This document shows, in pieces, positions 17,081-26,144 of a DNA stretch of 64,000 nucleotides. The DNA is taken from assembly GCF_007197555.1 (NCBI RefSeq), contig NZ_CP041614.1, forward strand, positions 5,076,001-5,140,000, given 5' to 3'. The notes beneath the pieces are model-generated. The model did no database searches, was not told where the DNA came from, and saw only the letters and a program-made list of their open reading frames with translations. The DNA comes from Shewanella psychropiezotolerans. Its GTDB lineage: Bacteria; Pseudomonadota; Gammaproteobacteria; Enterobacterales; Shewanellaceae. Made by a program: the position numbers and the translations under genes. The first letter of the stretch is position 1; the number at the start of each line of letters is the position of its first letter.

Positions 17081-19729
17081 CTATGGCAAGTTGCTACGAT
17101 TATTTTTCTCTCTCTGCCTAATAACATTTGCCGCGAAGACGATTAATACAAAAATAAAAATAAACAGCTGCTGCTGCTCCTTCCAATAGGGATCACAGCT
17201 AAACACCAACATGATGAACATTGCACTGGCTAACATAAATAATAGGAAGTACCAGCGACTAAACAGTTGTCTTAACCTAAATGCCCAGATAGACGCTACC
17301 GCGTAAATAAGCACTAATCCGATAAGACAATAAATAACCACTCGCAATTGCCATCGTAATGGACAAAGGGTGTTACACACTTTTGTGGCAAGCGTTACCG
17401 CAGGAACCAGCGCTGAGAACTCAACCTCTTCAGAGACAAAGTAAGTGCTGTTGATCAATTCAGACACCTCAGATGAGAGTGGGTAAGACCAAAATGCAGC
17501 GCCTAAATAGCTCCATTTACTGTAATTTAAAACTTGCTCTAGCTCCTGAAACTTATCGTCAACATTAATCAACGGGATCGTTTTATTGAATATTTTTCCT
17601 GCTATATCAGAGTATTGCTTATCACCTAACTGAGTTCTTAGCTCTTTCAACAAGCTGACTTTATAGGTTGTCGAGCTTGAAACCTGCTCATTGCTATTAA
17701 CTGAACCAGACTCTGCCACTAGCTCGCTTACCCCTTTATTATCAATAGCTTGCTCATTAATAGATTGCTGCTCACTTATGGCTAAGGAGTCGAAATTCAT
17801 GATAAACAGATTGATATAAGGCTCAATACGATTAAGATTATCAATCGTGTAAAAGCTAGAACTGTTATCGATGAGGTCGTAGGCTGGCACCAATATGTTG
17901 AGATAGTAAGGATCTTCAATCCCTGCCATATCTGTCTTTTCAGATAGATATAACTGCTGCTTTAACTTTTTAATAAAGCGGATAAACATCTCAAAATCGG
18001 CCACGGTTTTAAGTGACCTCAGGTCTAGGTTCAAGGTTACACCGTCAGCCATGGTTCTTTTGGGACTTGTCCCTAAACTCATGATGGGTTTAAACTTATT
18101 AATGGCATAACCCCTTAACGGAGTTTTCACCGTCGTGACAATCTGGTCGATAAGATCATCATTAAAAAGTATCGATACCTCCTCCCCTGATGACTGTAAT
18201 TGACCATTTGAGAACACCAGATCAACCTTCACTCTATGGTTATGAGCATTCACAATAAACTGCGAATTGGGCTTATCGGCTTGCCAATTTGGCGGAGTCG
18301 TCACCTTGTTACCCTGAATCGATGCCGAAAAGTAGGCTAGGCGTGTCAACTTGCTGTAATCGATAGTCAGCTCATTTTCTTGCCAGTATTGATAGAACCC
18401 GTAATAGAAACGGGTATTGAGCCCCTCTAATGCGATATTGTCTGCACAACCACAGCCAGGTGTAGCATTCCATTGCAGTGGGTTGTTGACCTCAGTTGGC
18501 ACCTTCCCCTGCTTTTTAGCGACTTGATAGAGGTCGCTAAGCCCTTGGCTTTTGAGCTGTGTACTGGCTGAATTTGCTAGTAAAAGATCCTTTAACGCAA
18601 CTTGAAACAGATAAAGGTTGGCAAAGCTTTGATCAGCCAGCGGCGTCAGTAACTTAAGCTGATCAGACGAAAGGCTAACAATTGAGTAGCGCTGATAAAG
18701 CTGGGTAATGGCTTCACTGTTCACGGCATAGCTAGCAGGTTTCACAAGCTGCTTAGTTGTAACGCTAGCAGGCTGCACCGACGACTCAGCAGAACTTTTA
18801 TCTGCAGCTTTAGTTTCAACTTGGTTTTCTACAGACTTAGTATCTGTAGACTTAGTGTCTGTTGCACTATCTTTTGTTTTAGTCACTTTATACTGGGCTG
18901 GAGTAACGGTGACTAACAGAGCTAATTCACTCTCCATAGTGTCACTACCTAGATCGCCAATTAAACTCGTTAAGATAGGAGTAAGTACTGCACCTATATC
19001 ACTGTCAGTCTTAAAGGTTTTTGTGGTCGCGGCCTGTAATAGGCCCCCCTGCTCACTCCAAGAGGTTAAGGTTTCAATATCATTACTATCCAATAGATAA
19101 TAATTGTCCTCAATCTTTACCGGTGGAGTGTAGTAACTAGGATCGGCTACAACTTGTTCCTGCTCCTGTAGATAATATTTATCGAAAATGCTGTGCAACT
19201 GAATCGGTGTACCGTAGCAAGCTGGCAAGCCAGAACAGGTCGGCTCACTGATAAGTTTGAGTTTGATCTGCTGTGAGAGCCATAACTGAAACTCATCACT
19301 GGCTAACGCTTGCCGCCATAACGAGTAATTATCGGTGAGCTGCGCCACAGTCACTAACGAACTTAGCATGTTAGCGACAAAGTCACTGTTACTACTCTCC
19401 TTGCTGGCTTGATTAAACTCATCACAGAAATATCCAAGCCACTTATCGGTTATTCGCCCGACTTTACCGTCAGAGAGTAGTTCGCCTGGGCTCTTAAAAT
19501 CAGCTTGGTAGGGGGCATTATCTTTATAGATAACCGCTAAGTTACTCTGCACCAGATCGCCGAATATTCTGCTTTTTAATATAGGGTCATGTTTCGTTTT
19601 ATCTATCTGCGACTGACATAATTGACTCGACGGTGAAGCCTGACTCAGCCCACAGAACAGCAGTGAAATCATGACTAGAGGGAGCAAGCGTAATCCATTA
19701 AGCCTATAAAGAAAGCGACCAATATTCAT
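17081..19729 (-). CDS. Large envelope protein of unknown function in eCIS operon
   Basis: An 882-residue protein that was not recognised. The N-terminus is a signal peptide (LLPLVMISLLFCGLSQAS, probable cleavage near residue 31). A long polar region follows with a low-complexity S/T/K/D-rich segment (about residues 285-325). The C-terminus has three hydrophobic helices (about 800-875: VVIYCLIGLVLIYAVASIWAF, WYFLLFMLASAMFIMLVF, LFIFIFVLIVFAANVI). The chosen ATG overlaps the stop of the AAA+ gene by one base (TGATG), which indicates translational coupling; a longer in-frame start at 19777 lies inside that gene. It could hold or release the particle at the cell envelope. This is inferred only from location and topology. 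Confidence 0.7.
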   Translation of the reverse strand: MNIGRFLYRLNGLRLLPLVMISLLFCGLSQASPSSQLCQSQIDKTKHDPILKSRIFGDLVQSNLAVIYKDNAPYQADFKSPGELLSDGKVGRITDKWLGYFCDEFNQASKESSNSDFVANMLSSLVTVAQLTDNYSLWRQALASDEFQLWLSQQIKLKLISEPTCSGLPACYGTPIQLHSIFDKYYLQEQEQVVADPSYYTPPVKIEDNYYLLDSNDIETLTSWSEQGGLLQAATTKTFKTDSDIGAVLTPILTSLIGDLGSDTMESELALLVTVTPAQYKVTKTKDSATDTKSTDTKSVENQVETKAADKSSAESSVQPASVTTKQLVKPASYAVNSEAITQLYQRYSIVSLSSDQLKLLTPLADQSFANLYLFQVALKDLLLANSASTQLKSQGLSDLYQVAKKQGKVPTEVNNPLQWNATPGCGCADNIALEGLNTRFYYGFYQYWQENELTIDYSKLTRLAYFSASIQGNKVTTPPNWQADKPNSQFIVNAHNHRVKVDLVFSNGQLQSSGEEVSILFNDDLIDQIVTTVKTPLRGYAINKFKPIMSLGTSPKRTMADGVTLNLDLRSLKTVADFEMFIRFIKKLKQQLYLSEKTDMAGIEDPYYLNILVPAYDLIDNSSSFYTIDNLNRIEPYINLFIMNFDSLAISEQQSINEQAIDNKGVSELVAESGSVNSNEQVSSSTTYKVSLLKELRTQLGDKQYSDIAGKIFNKTIPLINVDDKFQELEQVLNYSKWSYLGAAFWSYPLSSEVSELINSTYFVSEEVEFSALVPAVTLATKVCNTLCPLRWQLRVVIYCLIGLVLIYAVASIWAFRLRQLFSRWYFLLFMLASAMFIMLVFSCDPYWKEQQQLFIFIFVLIVFAANVIRQREKNNRSNLP

Positions 19730-21132
19730 CAAATTGTCCTTCCCTCTTTGCGTAACTCCTTGGCAATACCTATGCAAAGATCGTGGTGATCGATTTTTTC
19801 ATAGCCAGACTGAACTGCCGAAATCGCTGCATAACGGATCACATTGGCTATCGCACCTCCTGCAAGTTCATGCTTTTCTGCTATATCACGTAATGAATCG
19901 GTCTCCCCCTCAGGATAGTGTCCATTAAACATATTGAGCCATAGCTGATAACGTTGTTCAGCATCTGGCATAGGAAAATAAATCAGTGATTGAAAACGCC
20001 TTGAAAAGGCATCATCAATATTCGCTCTCAGGTTAGTTGCCAGAATCACAATGCCGGGAAAATCTTCAATACGTTGCAGCAAATATGCTATCTCTTGATT
20101 AGCATGACGCTCATTGGCGCCTCCCGACTGAGTTCTCGATCCAAACAGGGCGTCCGCTTCATCAAAGAATAGGATCCAACGCTTATTGCATGCTTGATCA
20201 AACAAGTTTGCCAAATTTTTCTCTGTTTCCCCAATATATTTAGAGACCATAGAAGAGAGATCGATACGATATACATCCAAGCCCAATTCGGCGCCTATCA
20301 AGGTTGCCGTCAGTGTTTTACCTGTACCTGGAGGTCCATAAAACAAACTACGATAGCCAGGCTTTAATGATTTAGATAACCCCCACTCATCTAAGATCTG
20401 AGCTGAATGTTTAATCCAAGTTCTGATCTTGTCTATCTCCGACATGACTTCATGCGCTAATACCAGATCGCTCCAATCTAGCTCACTGGTGATCAATTTG
20501 GCTGGAAACTGATTGGAGTAATCGAGTTTCTCCGTCACCCCTGTGGTGAACAGGTTTAGATACTCGACCTGTATTGAGAAAGCACTACTAAAGAATGGCT
20601 CCCCTTCGCTAGGGGTGTTAAGGCTGAGCACATTTTGAGTTAGAAATGGATGTGGTACTTCGAACAGGGCAGCTATGTTGAACCGACTAGTCAAATCCTC
20701 GCCAGAAACTACAAATGCGGCGGTCTCACAGGTAGGGAGAAAACCGCTGTGGGTTTGCCCCTGCTTGCCGCCAAACTCGGTATAAGCACGATCAAAATTA
20801 CTGTTACGGATAAAAAACGTATCGAACAGCTGCGGCTTGATATGGGGGATCATTGCCATAACCAGCACCAGACGCTCTTCCATTGTTGTTAGATGTTTCT
20901 TAACCCATAGCGCATAGTGAGAATGATCAAAACAAAGTTCTGGGATCAATACTTGCTCAATACTCGTTAGCTCACTCTCTTGCTGAAAATAGAGTTTAAC
21001 TCTTAAATCCAGCACCTGAGAAAACCAATCCAGTTCTCGCTGTAAAGTCGCCGCATTGGCCTCGATGTGACTCGAGGTGCTTAAGGCTTGATCTTCAACT
21101 TCACTGGTCGTCACAACCTGTAATCCTTTCAT
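19729..21132 (-). CDS. eCIS AAA+ ATPase (Afp15/PVC15-like)
   Basis: A 467-residue AAA+ ATPase of the CDC48/FtsH-like type that accompanies every eCIS and is thought to act in particle assembly or cargo loading. The N-terminal 200 residues are a specific domain; the ATPase core follows. Walker A is FYGPPGTGKTLTATLIG (about residue 265), Walker B WILFFDEADALFG (about 320), then sensor-1 VILATNLRANID and the arginine-finger segment DAFSRRFQSLIYFP. The start codon lies inside an 8-bp tandem repeat (21123-21171), each unit of which contains AAAGGATG. It is preceded by the tape-measure gene and is coupled to the envelope-protein gene. Confidence 0.88.
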   Translation of the reverse strand: MKGLQVVTTSEVEDQALSTSSHIEANAATLQRELDWFSQVLDLRVKLYFQQESELTSIEQVLIPELCFDHSHYALWVKKHLTTMEERLVLVMAMIPHIKPQLFDTFFIRNSNFDRAYTEFGGKQGQTHSGFLPTCETAAFVVSGEDLTSRFNIAALFEVPHPFLTQNVLSLNTPSEGEPFFSSAFSIQVEYLNLFTTGVTEKLDYSNQFPAKLITSELDWSDLVLAHEVMSEIDKIRTWIKHSAQILDEWGLSKSLKPGYRSLFYGPPGTGKTLTATLIGAELGLDVYRIDLSSMVSKYIGETEKNLANLFDQACNKRWILFFDEADALFGSRTQSGGANERHANQEIAYLLQRIEDFPGIVILATNLRANIDDAFSRRFQSLIYFPMPDAEQRYQLWLNMFNGHYPEGETDSLRDIAEKHELAGGAIANVIRYAAISAVQSGYEKIDHHDLCIGIAKELRKEGRTI

Positions 21133-21171
21133 CCTTTCATCCTTTCATCCTTTCATCCTTTCATCCTTTTC
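21123..21171 (-). repeat. 8-bp tandem repeat over the AAA+ start codon
   Basis: Five perfect units of ATCCTTTC (21123-21162) plus one unit with an extra T (21163-21171). On the coding strand each unit reads GAAAGGAT, so it supplies both an AAAGGA Shine-Dalgarno and an ATG. The ATPase ATG is at 21132; further ATGs occur at 21140, 21148, 21156, 21164 and 21173, and those within the perfect units read only M-K-G-stop, with the stop overlapping the next ATG region. Confidence 0.85.
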
Positions 21172-21197
21172 ATTACACTCAGGTTTTAGCAATGAAC

Positions 21198-24100
21198 TCA
21201 TCGCCATTCAACATGTAACACTCGTTCCATCCAGGGAAACTTGATCACCGAAAAACTCCATGGCAAGCTATCAAGTAACATGTCAAACGCATTAGTTTGG
21301 ATCTGTAATTTCCACGCCTCTTTCTCTCGATAAAGCACGCCATCTCGCTGTAAAAATGTCTCTCTTAATCCCTCTGGTGTCGTTTGACCTAGTGTTTTCC
21401 AGTTATCGATGATCCCGACCAGTAAACCATCTGCGGTCTCTTTCTCTTGATCTGACAGCTCAATGCTATAACGAAGTGGTTTCGCTGTTTTTATGCCACA
21501 CAGCAGCTTGTTAAGCGTCAACTGATACTCCCCGGCTTCACTCTGGCCTGTGACCATATACTGCAATAACTGTGCGCCACGCTCTTGTGCTTGTTCATCA
21601 ATAAACTGACCCGACTCGGTATAAGCTAACATGCTAAAAAGTCTAGATATGTATGGCGAAGCAAGCACTACACCCGCATTCGCAATATGAATTTCATCGC
21701 CTTCGGTCTCTAAATCTTCTGCTGTGTTTTGTGCTGATAATCCATAGATAAGGCGCTCTAATTCTACTAAGGTGAGCTGTTTTTGCGTCTTATCGGATAA
21801 AGGTTTACTTTGATTTTTATTGGTTACCACTCGCTGGTTTGGCTTTGAGACAGAGCTTTTTTTAGTATTCTGAAATTCAATTATCTTGATGCATTGCTTT
21901 ATCTGAGCGGGAGCTAAATTGGTACTGGATGCAGCTTTAAGCTCTCTAACAATCTGCGTAAAAAACAGTTCTCTTGAACTAAACCGATTGTTAGCACTAA
22001 AAATGACCGAAACAGAAGCCCTACTGTCATACAGCATGGTGAGGTAGGCAGTCACAACATCACTAAAATTAACCTGACGATGATGCAGTAAATAATCAAT
22101 AATAAACAAGCACTGAGGTAGCGGGTCAAGGGTCGCTGCTCTAATGCTGCCGCTGACTAGGGCCAATAGGTCGATAATCTTCTGCAATGAGAGATATCGC
22201 GTTGAAAACAGTAGGATCAGCAGCTCATGACACTCAGTAGCGGGACGATGCTTGAACACCAGCTTAGCCACCTCGTTTGAAGAGAGGTAGTTAAGCAGTA
22301 GAATTTTCAAAGTTGCCGCATCTGAGGTCATCAAGGCTTTCAGGCAAGGATAAAAACGAGATAACAAAATTGCAGAGATATGGTGCGAATTGGCTTGCGA
22401 TAACTTTACCAATAGCGACTCAAATTCAGTGCTCAAAACCTCTATAGCTTGTTCAGCTATCACGGATTTACCTGCCTCGAGGTTAACGAGTTTAGGGGGT
22501 GATTGGTGAGAGGCTATTACTGACGGCTTCATTCTAGCCGGACCTCTCTCGGCCTGATTAGACACGGCCCGTTTAGTCCCGGTCTGATTAGAAATAGCAG
22601 CCACTTTATCTGCTGTCGGCTGGGGTATGACACTCTTGGCCACATGCTTGGTATTAGATGCAAGCCCTACCCGCTCTTTGGTATTTCGACTCGAATAACA
22701 GGGAACGTCATTCACCAGTAAAACATCATTAGCGAGTGCCACAGGCAGATGATGTGACCGCTCAGATTGCTGGGTTAACGTGTAACTGAAACGATAAATT
22801 TGATTAAAGCCAACTGAGAGACCAATGTGCTGCCGCAGTTCAGAAAGGAGCATATTCACGCTCGTCACAGGCAGGATTTGTCTCAAGCTATCGAATAACT
22901 CGTCAAGGTGAATATCAGCCAAAGCACGCCAAATATGCTGCCACTGAAATGAGCCGAACATCACCCGTTTTAACCAACTCAATGCTGCGACGGGCTCCTG
23001 TTGAAATAACTCCGCCAGCCAATATATAACTTGCTGAAGTTTCACTTTCAGCTCATGTTCTGGCATCTGTTTAGCGTGATTAACAGCAAAGAAAATATGC
23101 TGGCTGACAAGCGTTAAACCCGTAGAGATCCTTTGATAATGCTCCAACTGCTGTAGCTGAGATTCAGCGCTTAGCGCATCAACATCGAGATAACTGTCGA
23201 TTTCAATATTGCTACTCGCTTGTTTATATCGCTGCTGAATACCCGCTCTTGAGTCATTGTCCTTTAAGATTAATTTGAGTTGCCGTGTCACGAGTTCAGA
23301 GAGATATCCGCCAACGCCATTAATCTGATGCTCCAGCTCAATGGCCTGCAACAATGCAGTTAGCGTACAGTTTCTAAATTCTGCTACACGGGAGAAAACC
23401 CGCATAATGAGTTGCTCAGAAAGCTCAGAAATTTCAGTTCCTGAAGCGGCTTCTTCTTTTATTGAGTGTCCTATCGATTGCCAGATCTCACGCCAAATAT
23501 GTCGTTGCAGTTGTTTTGAGAATGTCATCACTCGTCGCAGTGACATTGAGCTTATAAGCGGTTGTAAAGATGGGATGCCCCCATTCCCATCGAATGCCTT
23601 GAATGTATTGAGCGAAGGCAGCCCAACACACAAAATAGAGTGGGAGTTAACCAAAGAACCAAGCCATTGCTGGCTCGTCGGGTATAACAACTGCAGCAGT
23701 GCAGTTAGTATTGACCTAGGCAATGCTAACAGGTAGCGATCGATTGCATCTTGCGCGCGAGTCATTAAGCCTTGAGGTGACGTATAACGATTAGCTGGTT
23801 TCAAAAAGTAATGCAAGACACGGATCACGAATGCGCGATCACTATTATCTAAATCTTTAATGACCTGTTCTATGCGAGTTGCGTCCCCAGCGGTTAGGGC
23901 CAGTATAAACTGACGATACTGCTGACGGGTTTTGTCTGTGATGTTAACCGGCGCTTGAGCAAGCTCTACAGACGATGAAGAGGACTCTGTTTGTTTTAGG
24001 TTTATTACAGGTTCCAGTAATAATTCAGCTAATAACAGTAGCAGCTGCTTTTGCATCTCGGAAGGCGCTTCTAACGAGTAAAAAGCACTGGCAAGATGAT

Positions 24101-26144
24101 GAACAAACTCTTGATGGTCTAGGTTGTTATGCGCAGCTATTTTGTGAGTGATATAGCCCAAATAACTTAAATTATTAAAGTTGGAGCCCCTTTCAACCAG
24201 TAAGTAACTAAAGGTGAATTCCCAAAGTTGCTTAGTTAATTCCCGTTGCTCTATTGGCTTAGCCATCTCTACTTTTTTTAACTGCAAGGGAGTTTGCTCT
24301 ATTAGAGGCTGGATAAATTGCCGTTCTTTAGGTGCCAGCAGTCCAAGCGTGTCTCTGAGCATGGTAAGGGTAAAATGAGTCACGATTGCAGTCACACAGA
24401 TGGGTTGATGGCCGTAGAGATACAAACTGGTGATCAGCGCATCAGGATAAGCAGACACATAATGGCTCCAATGCAACTTAAGCCGATCGTAACGCCCTAA
24501 ATTCAAAGCGGTCGCGATATCTTCAAGTGCGATTTGTTCCGCAGTAAGCTTAACCTCATGACTTGCAACTTTTAGCTTTTCATCAAGATTATGATCTGCC
24601 AACTCACCCTGTAATTGACTCAACAGAACATGCATATTGCGCTTAAGCGCAGACTCCATTGGAAGTGACTCAAGAGTTTGAAGCAATAATTGATGCAGTT
24701 GCATCTGGCTGATATTGTGATGAGATGCATTTTGACGGAGCATGCTCTGCAGGTAGGATTTACGATTAAACTGACTACCTCGCTCAACCAGCAAGTAGGT
24801 TAACGTAAACAACCAAAATTGCTGCTTACTCTGACTGTCGCTCAGTGTTTTAACAGATGCTGATGACATATCCACAGCACGCTCTTTAACTGGCTTGAAC
24901 AATAAAGAGATCCTGCGGATAAAGTCGCTTTCTGTAGGCTCAATTAACTCCAATAGCTGCTGCCACATCGACTCACTTAAGGCTTTCGATAAACGATATC
25001 GAACCTCGGCCTGTTGACCTAGATGTATAACTAGTTTGAGAAATTCTGTGCGGTATTCCCCTACCGCTAAGTGCCATACTGATTGAAGTTGATCAATATC
25101 GCCACTGAGAATAGCCTTGATAAGAAGTGCAGAAACGAGCAAGGTTCGACTGCTCTTGTCCTGCTGTTTTTGATAATTAGTATCGTTAAATTGTGCAGAA
25201 AACTCAGGTTTAAGCTCATCAGAAAGATAGCGTTGACCAATATCCACTAATGCTGGAAACCATTCATTGATGGGCTCTACAGCATCCGCAGACTGCCTGG
25301 TACTTCCCGTCAATAGTGCTTTAAACAATGCGCGAATAAAAAATAACTTCTCATTATTCGTTGCCGAATTTAATAAGGCTCCGTTAGCATAAAGTCGTTT
25401 TTCTAATGCAGAACTTGCGGCATCATCGCCATAGTTGAACATTAATTTGAATAGATAACGTACCTGTTTTATTCGCGATGGTTGAGCAAGCTTTAAAATC
25501 AACTCGATACTCTTTTCAATCGATAATTGCAAAACCAAGCGACTGAGTAAGCTGTCTAAATAGGGAGAACGATTCAACAGAGTCGTGAGCGGCTTAATAT
25601 TTTTAAATAATGTAACCACTAGCCAATCTTGCCACCCCTGTGATGTGAGTTTCCCCGTCGCAAACGGACTACTCCAAGGTAGTTGACCACGATTCAAAAA
25701 ATAGCATAATTGCTGCCAATCGCTCTCTTCTGAGCTCAACTTACGAAAACTAATCTCCTTAATGATGCCGTCTGGCTGCTCACTCGACGTGACCACTGCC
25801 AAACCAGAACTGCTGCTATTGAGCTCCATCATTTTTTCTGACAATGCGGCAACTAACTTGGTTTCAAGTTGGCTAAGATAATCACGGCCATCAAGCTCGC
25901 CAAGATCAATCTCCAACCTATCGATACAGATCTCCCAACCTTGTTGATGTTGCTCAAACACACGATCTATGGCGGGAAGCAAAGTATGTAGTACATAAGT
26001 ATGTGCTTGCTGCTGAAATCCATCGGCCATCGATTGTTCATCAAAAGACAGATCCAGCACCGCAGTTTCGATTCGGTGCTTCTTGGCGAGATGTGACATA
26101 GCTATTTGAGTGTTATCCATGGCATCATTCCGATCCATTGTCAC
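21198..26144 (-). CDS. eCIS tape-measure protein (Afp14-like)
   Basis: A 1648-residue protein that sets tube length. Two conserved ends identify it: the N-terminal 100 residues (HRIETAVLDLSFDE, then ICIDRLEIDLGELDGRDYL) and the C-terminal segment at about 1480-1560 (IANAGVVLASPYISRLFSML, AQERGAQLLQYMVTGQ, LTLNKLLCGI). Between them lie long helical, leucine-rich stretches with weak internal repetition (FWLFTLTYLLVERGS and WEFTFSYLLVERGSNF), which suggests duplicated units of about 190 residues. It is unusually long for the family, which would predict a long particle if length scales with the tape measure. It overlaps the preceding baseplate gene by 20 bases. Confidence 0.8.
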   Translation of the reverse strand: MTMDRNDAMDNTQIAMSHLAKKHRIETAVLDLSFDEQSMADGFQQQAHTYVLHTLLPAIDRVFEQHQQGWEICIDRLEIDLGELDGRDYLSQLETKLVAALSEKMMELNSSSSGLAVVTSSEQPDGIIKEISFRKLSSEESDWQQLCYFLNRGQLPWSSPFATGKLTSQGWQDWLVVTLFKNIKPLTTLLNRSPYLDSLLSRLVLQLSIEKSIELILKLAQPSRIKQVRYLFKLMFNYGDDAASSALEKRLYANGALLNSATNNEKLFFIRALFKALLTGSTRQSADAVEPINEWFPALVDIGQRYLSDELKPEFSAQFNDTNYQKQQDKSSRTLLVSALLIKAILSGDIDQLQSVWHLAVGEYRTEFLKLVIHLGQQAEVRYRLSKALSESMWQQLLELIEPTESDFIRRISLLFKPVKERAVDMSSASVKTLSDSQSKQQFWLFTLTYLLVERGSQFNRKSYLQSMLRQNASHHNISQMQLHQLLLQTLESLPMESALKRNMHVLLSQLQGELADHNLDEKLKVASHEVKLTAEQIALEDIATALNLGRYDRLKLHWSHYVSAYPDALITSLYLYGHQPICVTAIVTHFTLTMLRDTLGLLAPKERQFIQPLIEQTPLQLKKVEMAKPIEQRELTKQLWEFTFSYLLVERGSNFNNLSYLGYITHKIAAHNNLDHQEFVHHLASAFYSLEAPSEMQKQLLLLLAELLLEPVINLKQTESSSSSVELAQAPVNITDKTRQQYRQFILALTAGDATRIEQVIKDLDNSDRAFVIRVLHYFLKPANRYTSPQGLMTRAQDAIDRYLLALPRSILTALLQLLYPTSQQWLGSLVNSHSILCVGLPSLNTFKAFDGNGGIPSLQPLISSMSLRRVMTFSKQLQRHIWREIWQSIGHSIKEEAASGTEISELSEQLIMRVFSRVAEFRNCTLTALLQAIELEHQINGVGGYLSELVTRQLKLILKDNDSRAGIQQRYKQASSNIEIDSYLDVDALSAESQLQQLEHYQRISTGLTLVSQHIFFAVNHAKQMPEHELKVKLQQVIYWLAELFQQEPVAALSWLKRVMFGSFQWQHIWRALADIHLDELFDSLRQILPVTSVNMLLSELRQHIGLSVGFNQIYRFSYTLTQQSERSHHLPVALANDVLLVNDVPCYSSRNTKERVGLASNTKHVAKSVIPQPTADKVAAISNQTGTKRAVSNQAERGPARMKPSVIASHQSPPKLVNLEAGKSVIAEQAIEVLSTEFESLLVKLSQANSHHISAILLSRFYPCLKALMTSDAATLKILLLNYLSSNEVAKLVFKHRPATECHELLILLFSTRYLSLQKIIDLLALVSGSIRAATLDPLPQCLFIIDYLLHHRQVNFSDVVTAYLTMLYDSRASVSVIFSANNRFSSRELFFTQIVRELKAASSTNLAPAQIKQCIKIIEFQNTKKSSVSKPNQRVVTNKNQSKPLSDKTQKQLTLVELERLIYGLSAQNTAEDLETEGDEIHIANAGVVLASPYISRLFSMLAYTESGQFIDEQAQERGAQLLQYMVTGQSEAGEYQLTLNKLLCGIKTAKPLRYSIELSDQEKETADGLLVGIIDNWKTLGQTTPEGLRETFLQRDGVLYREKEAWKLQIQTNAFDMLLDSLPWSFSVIKFPWMERVLHVEWR

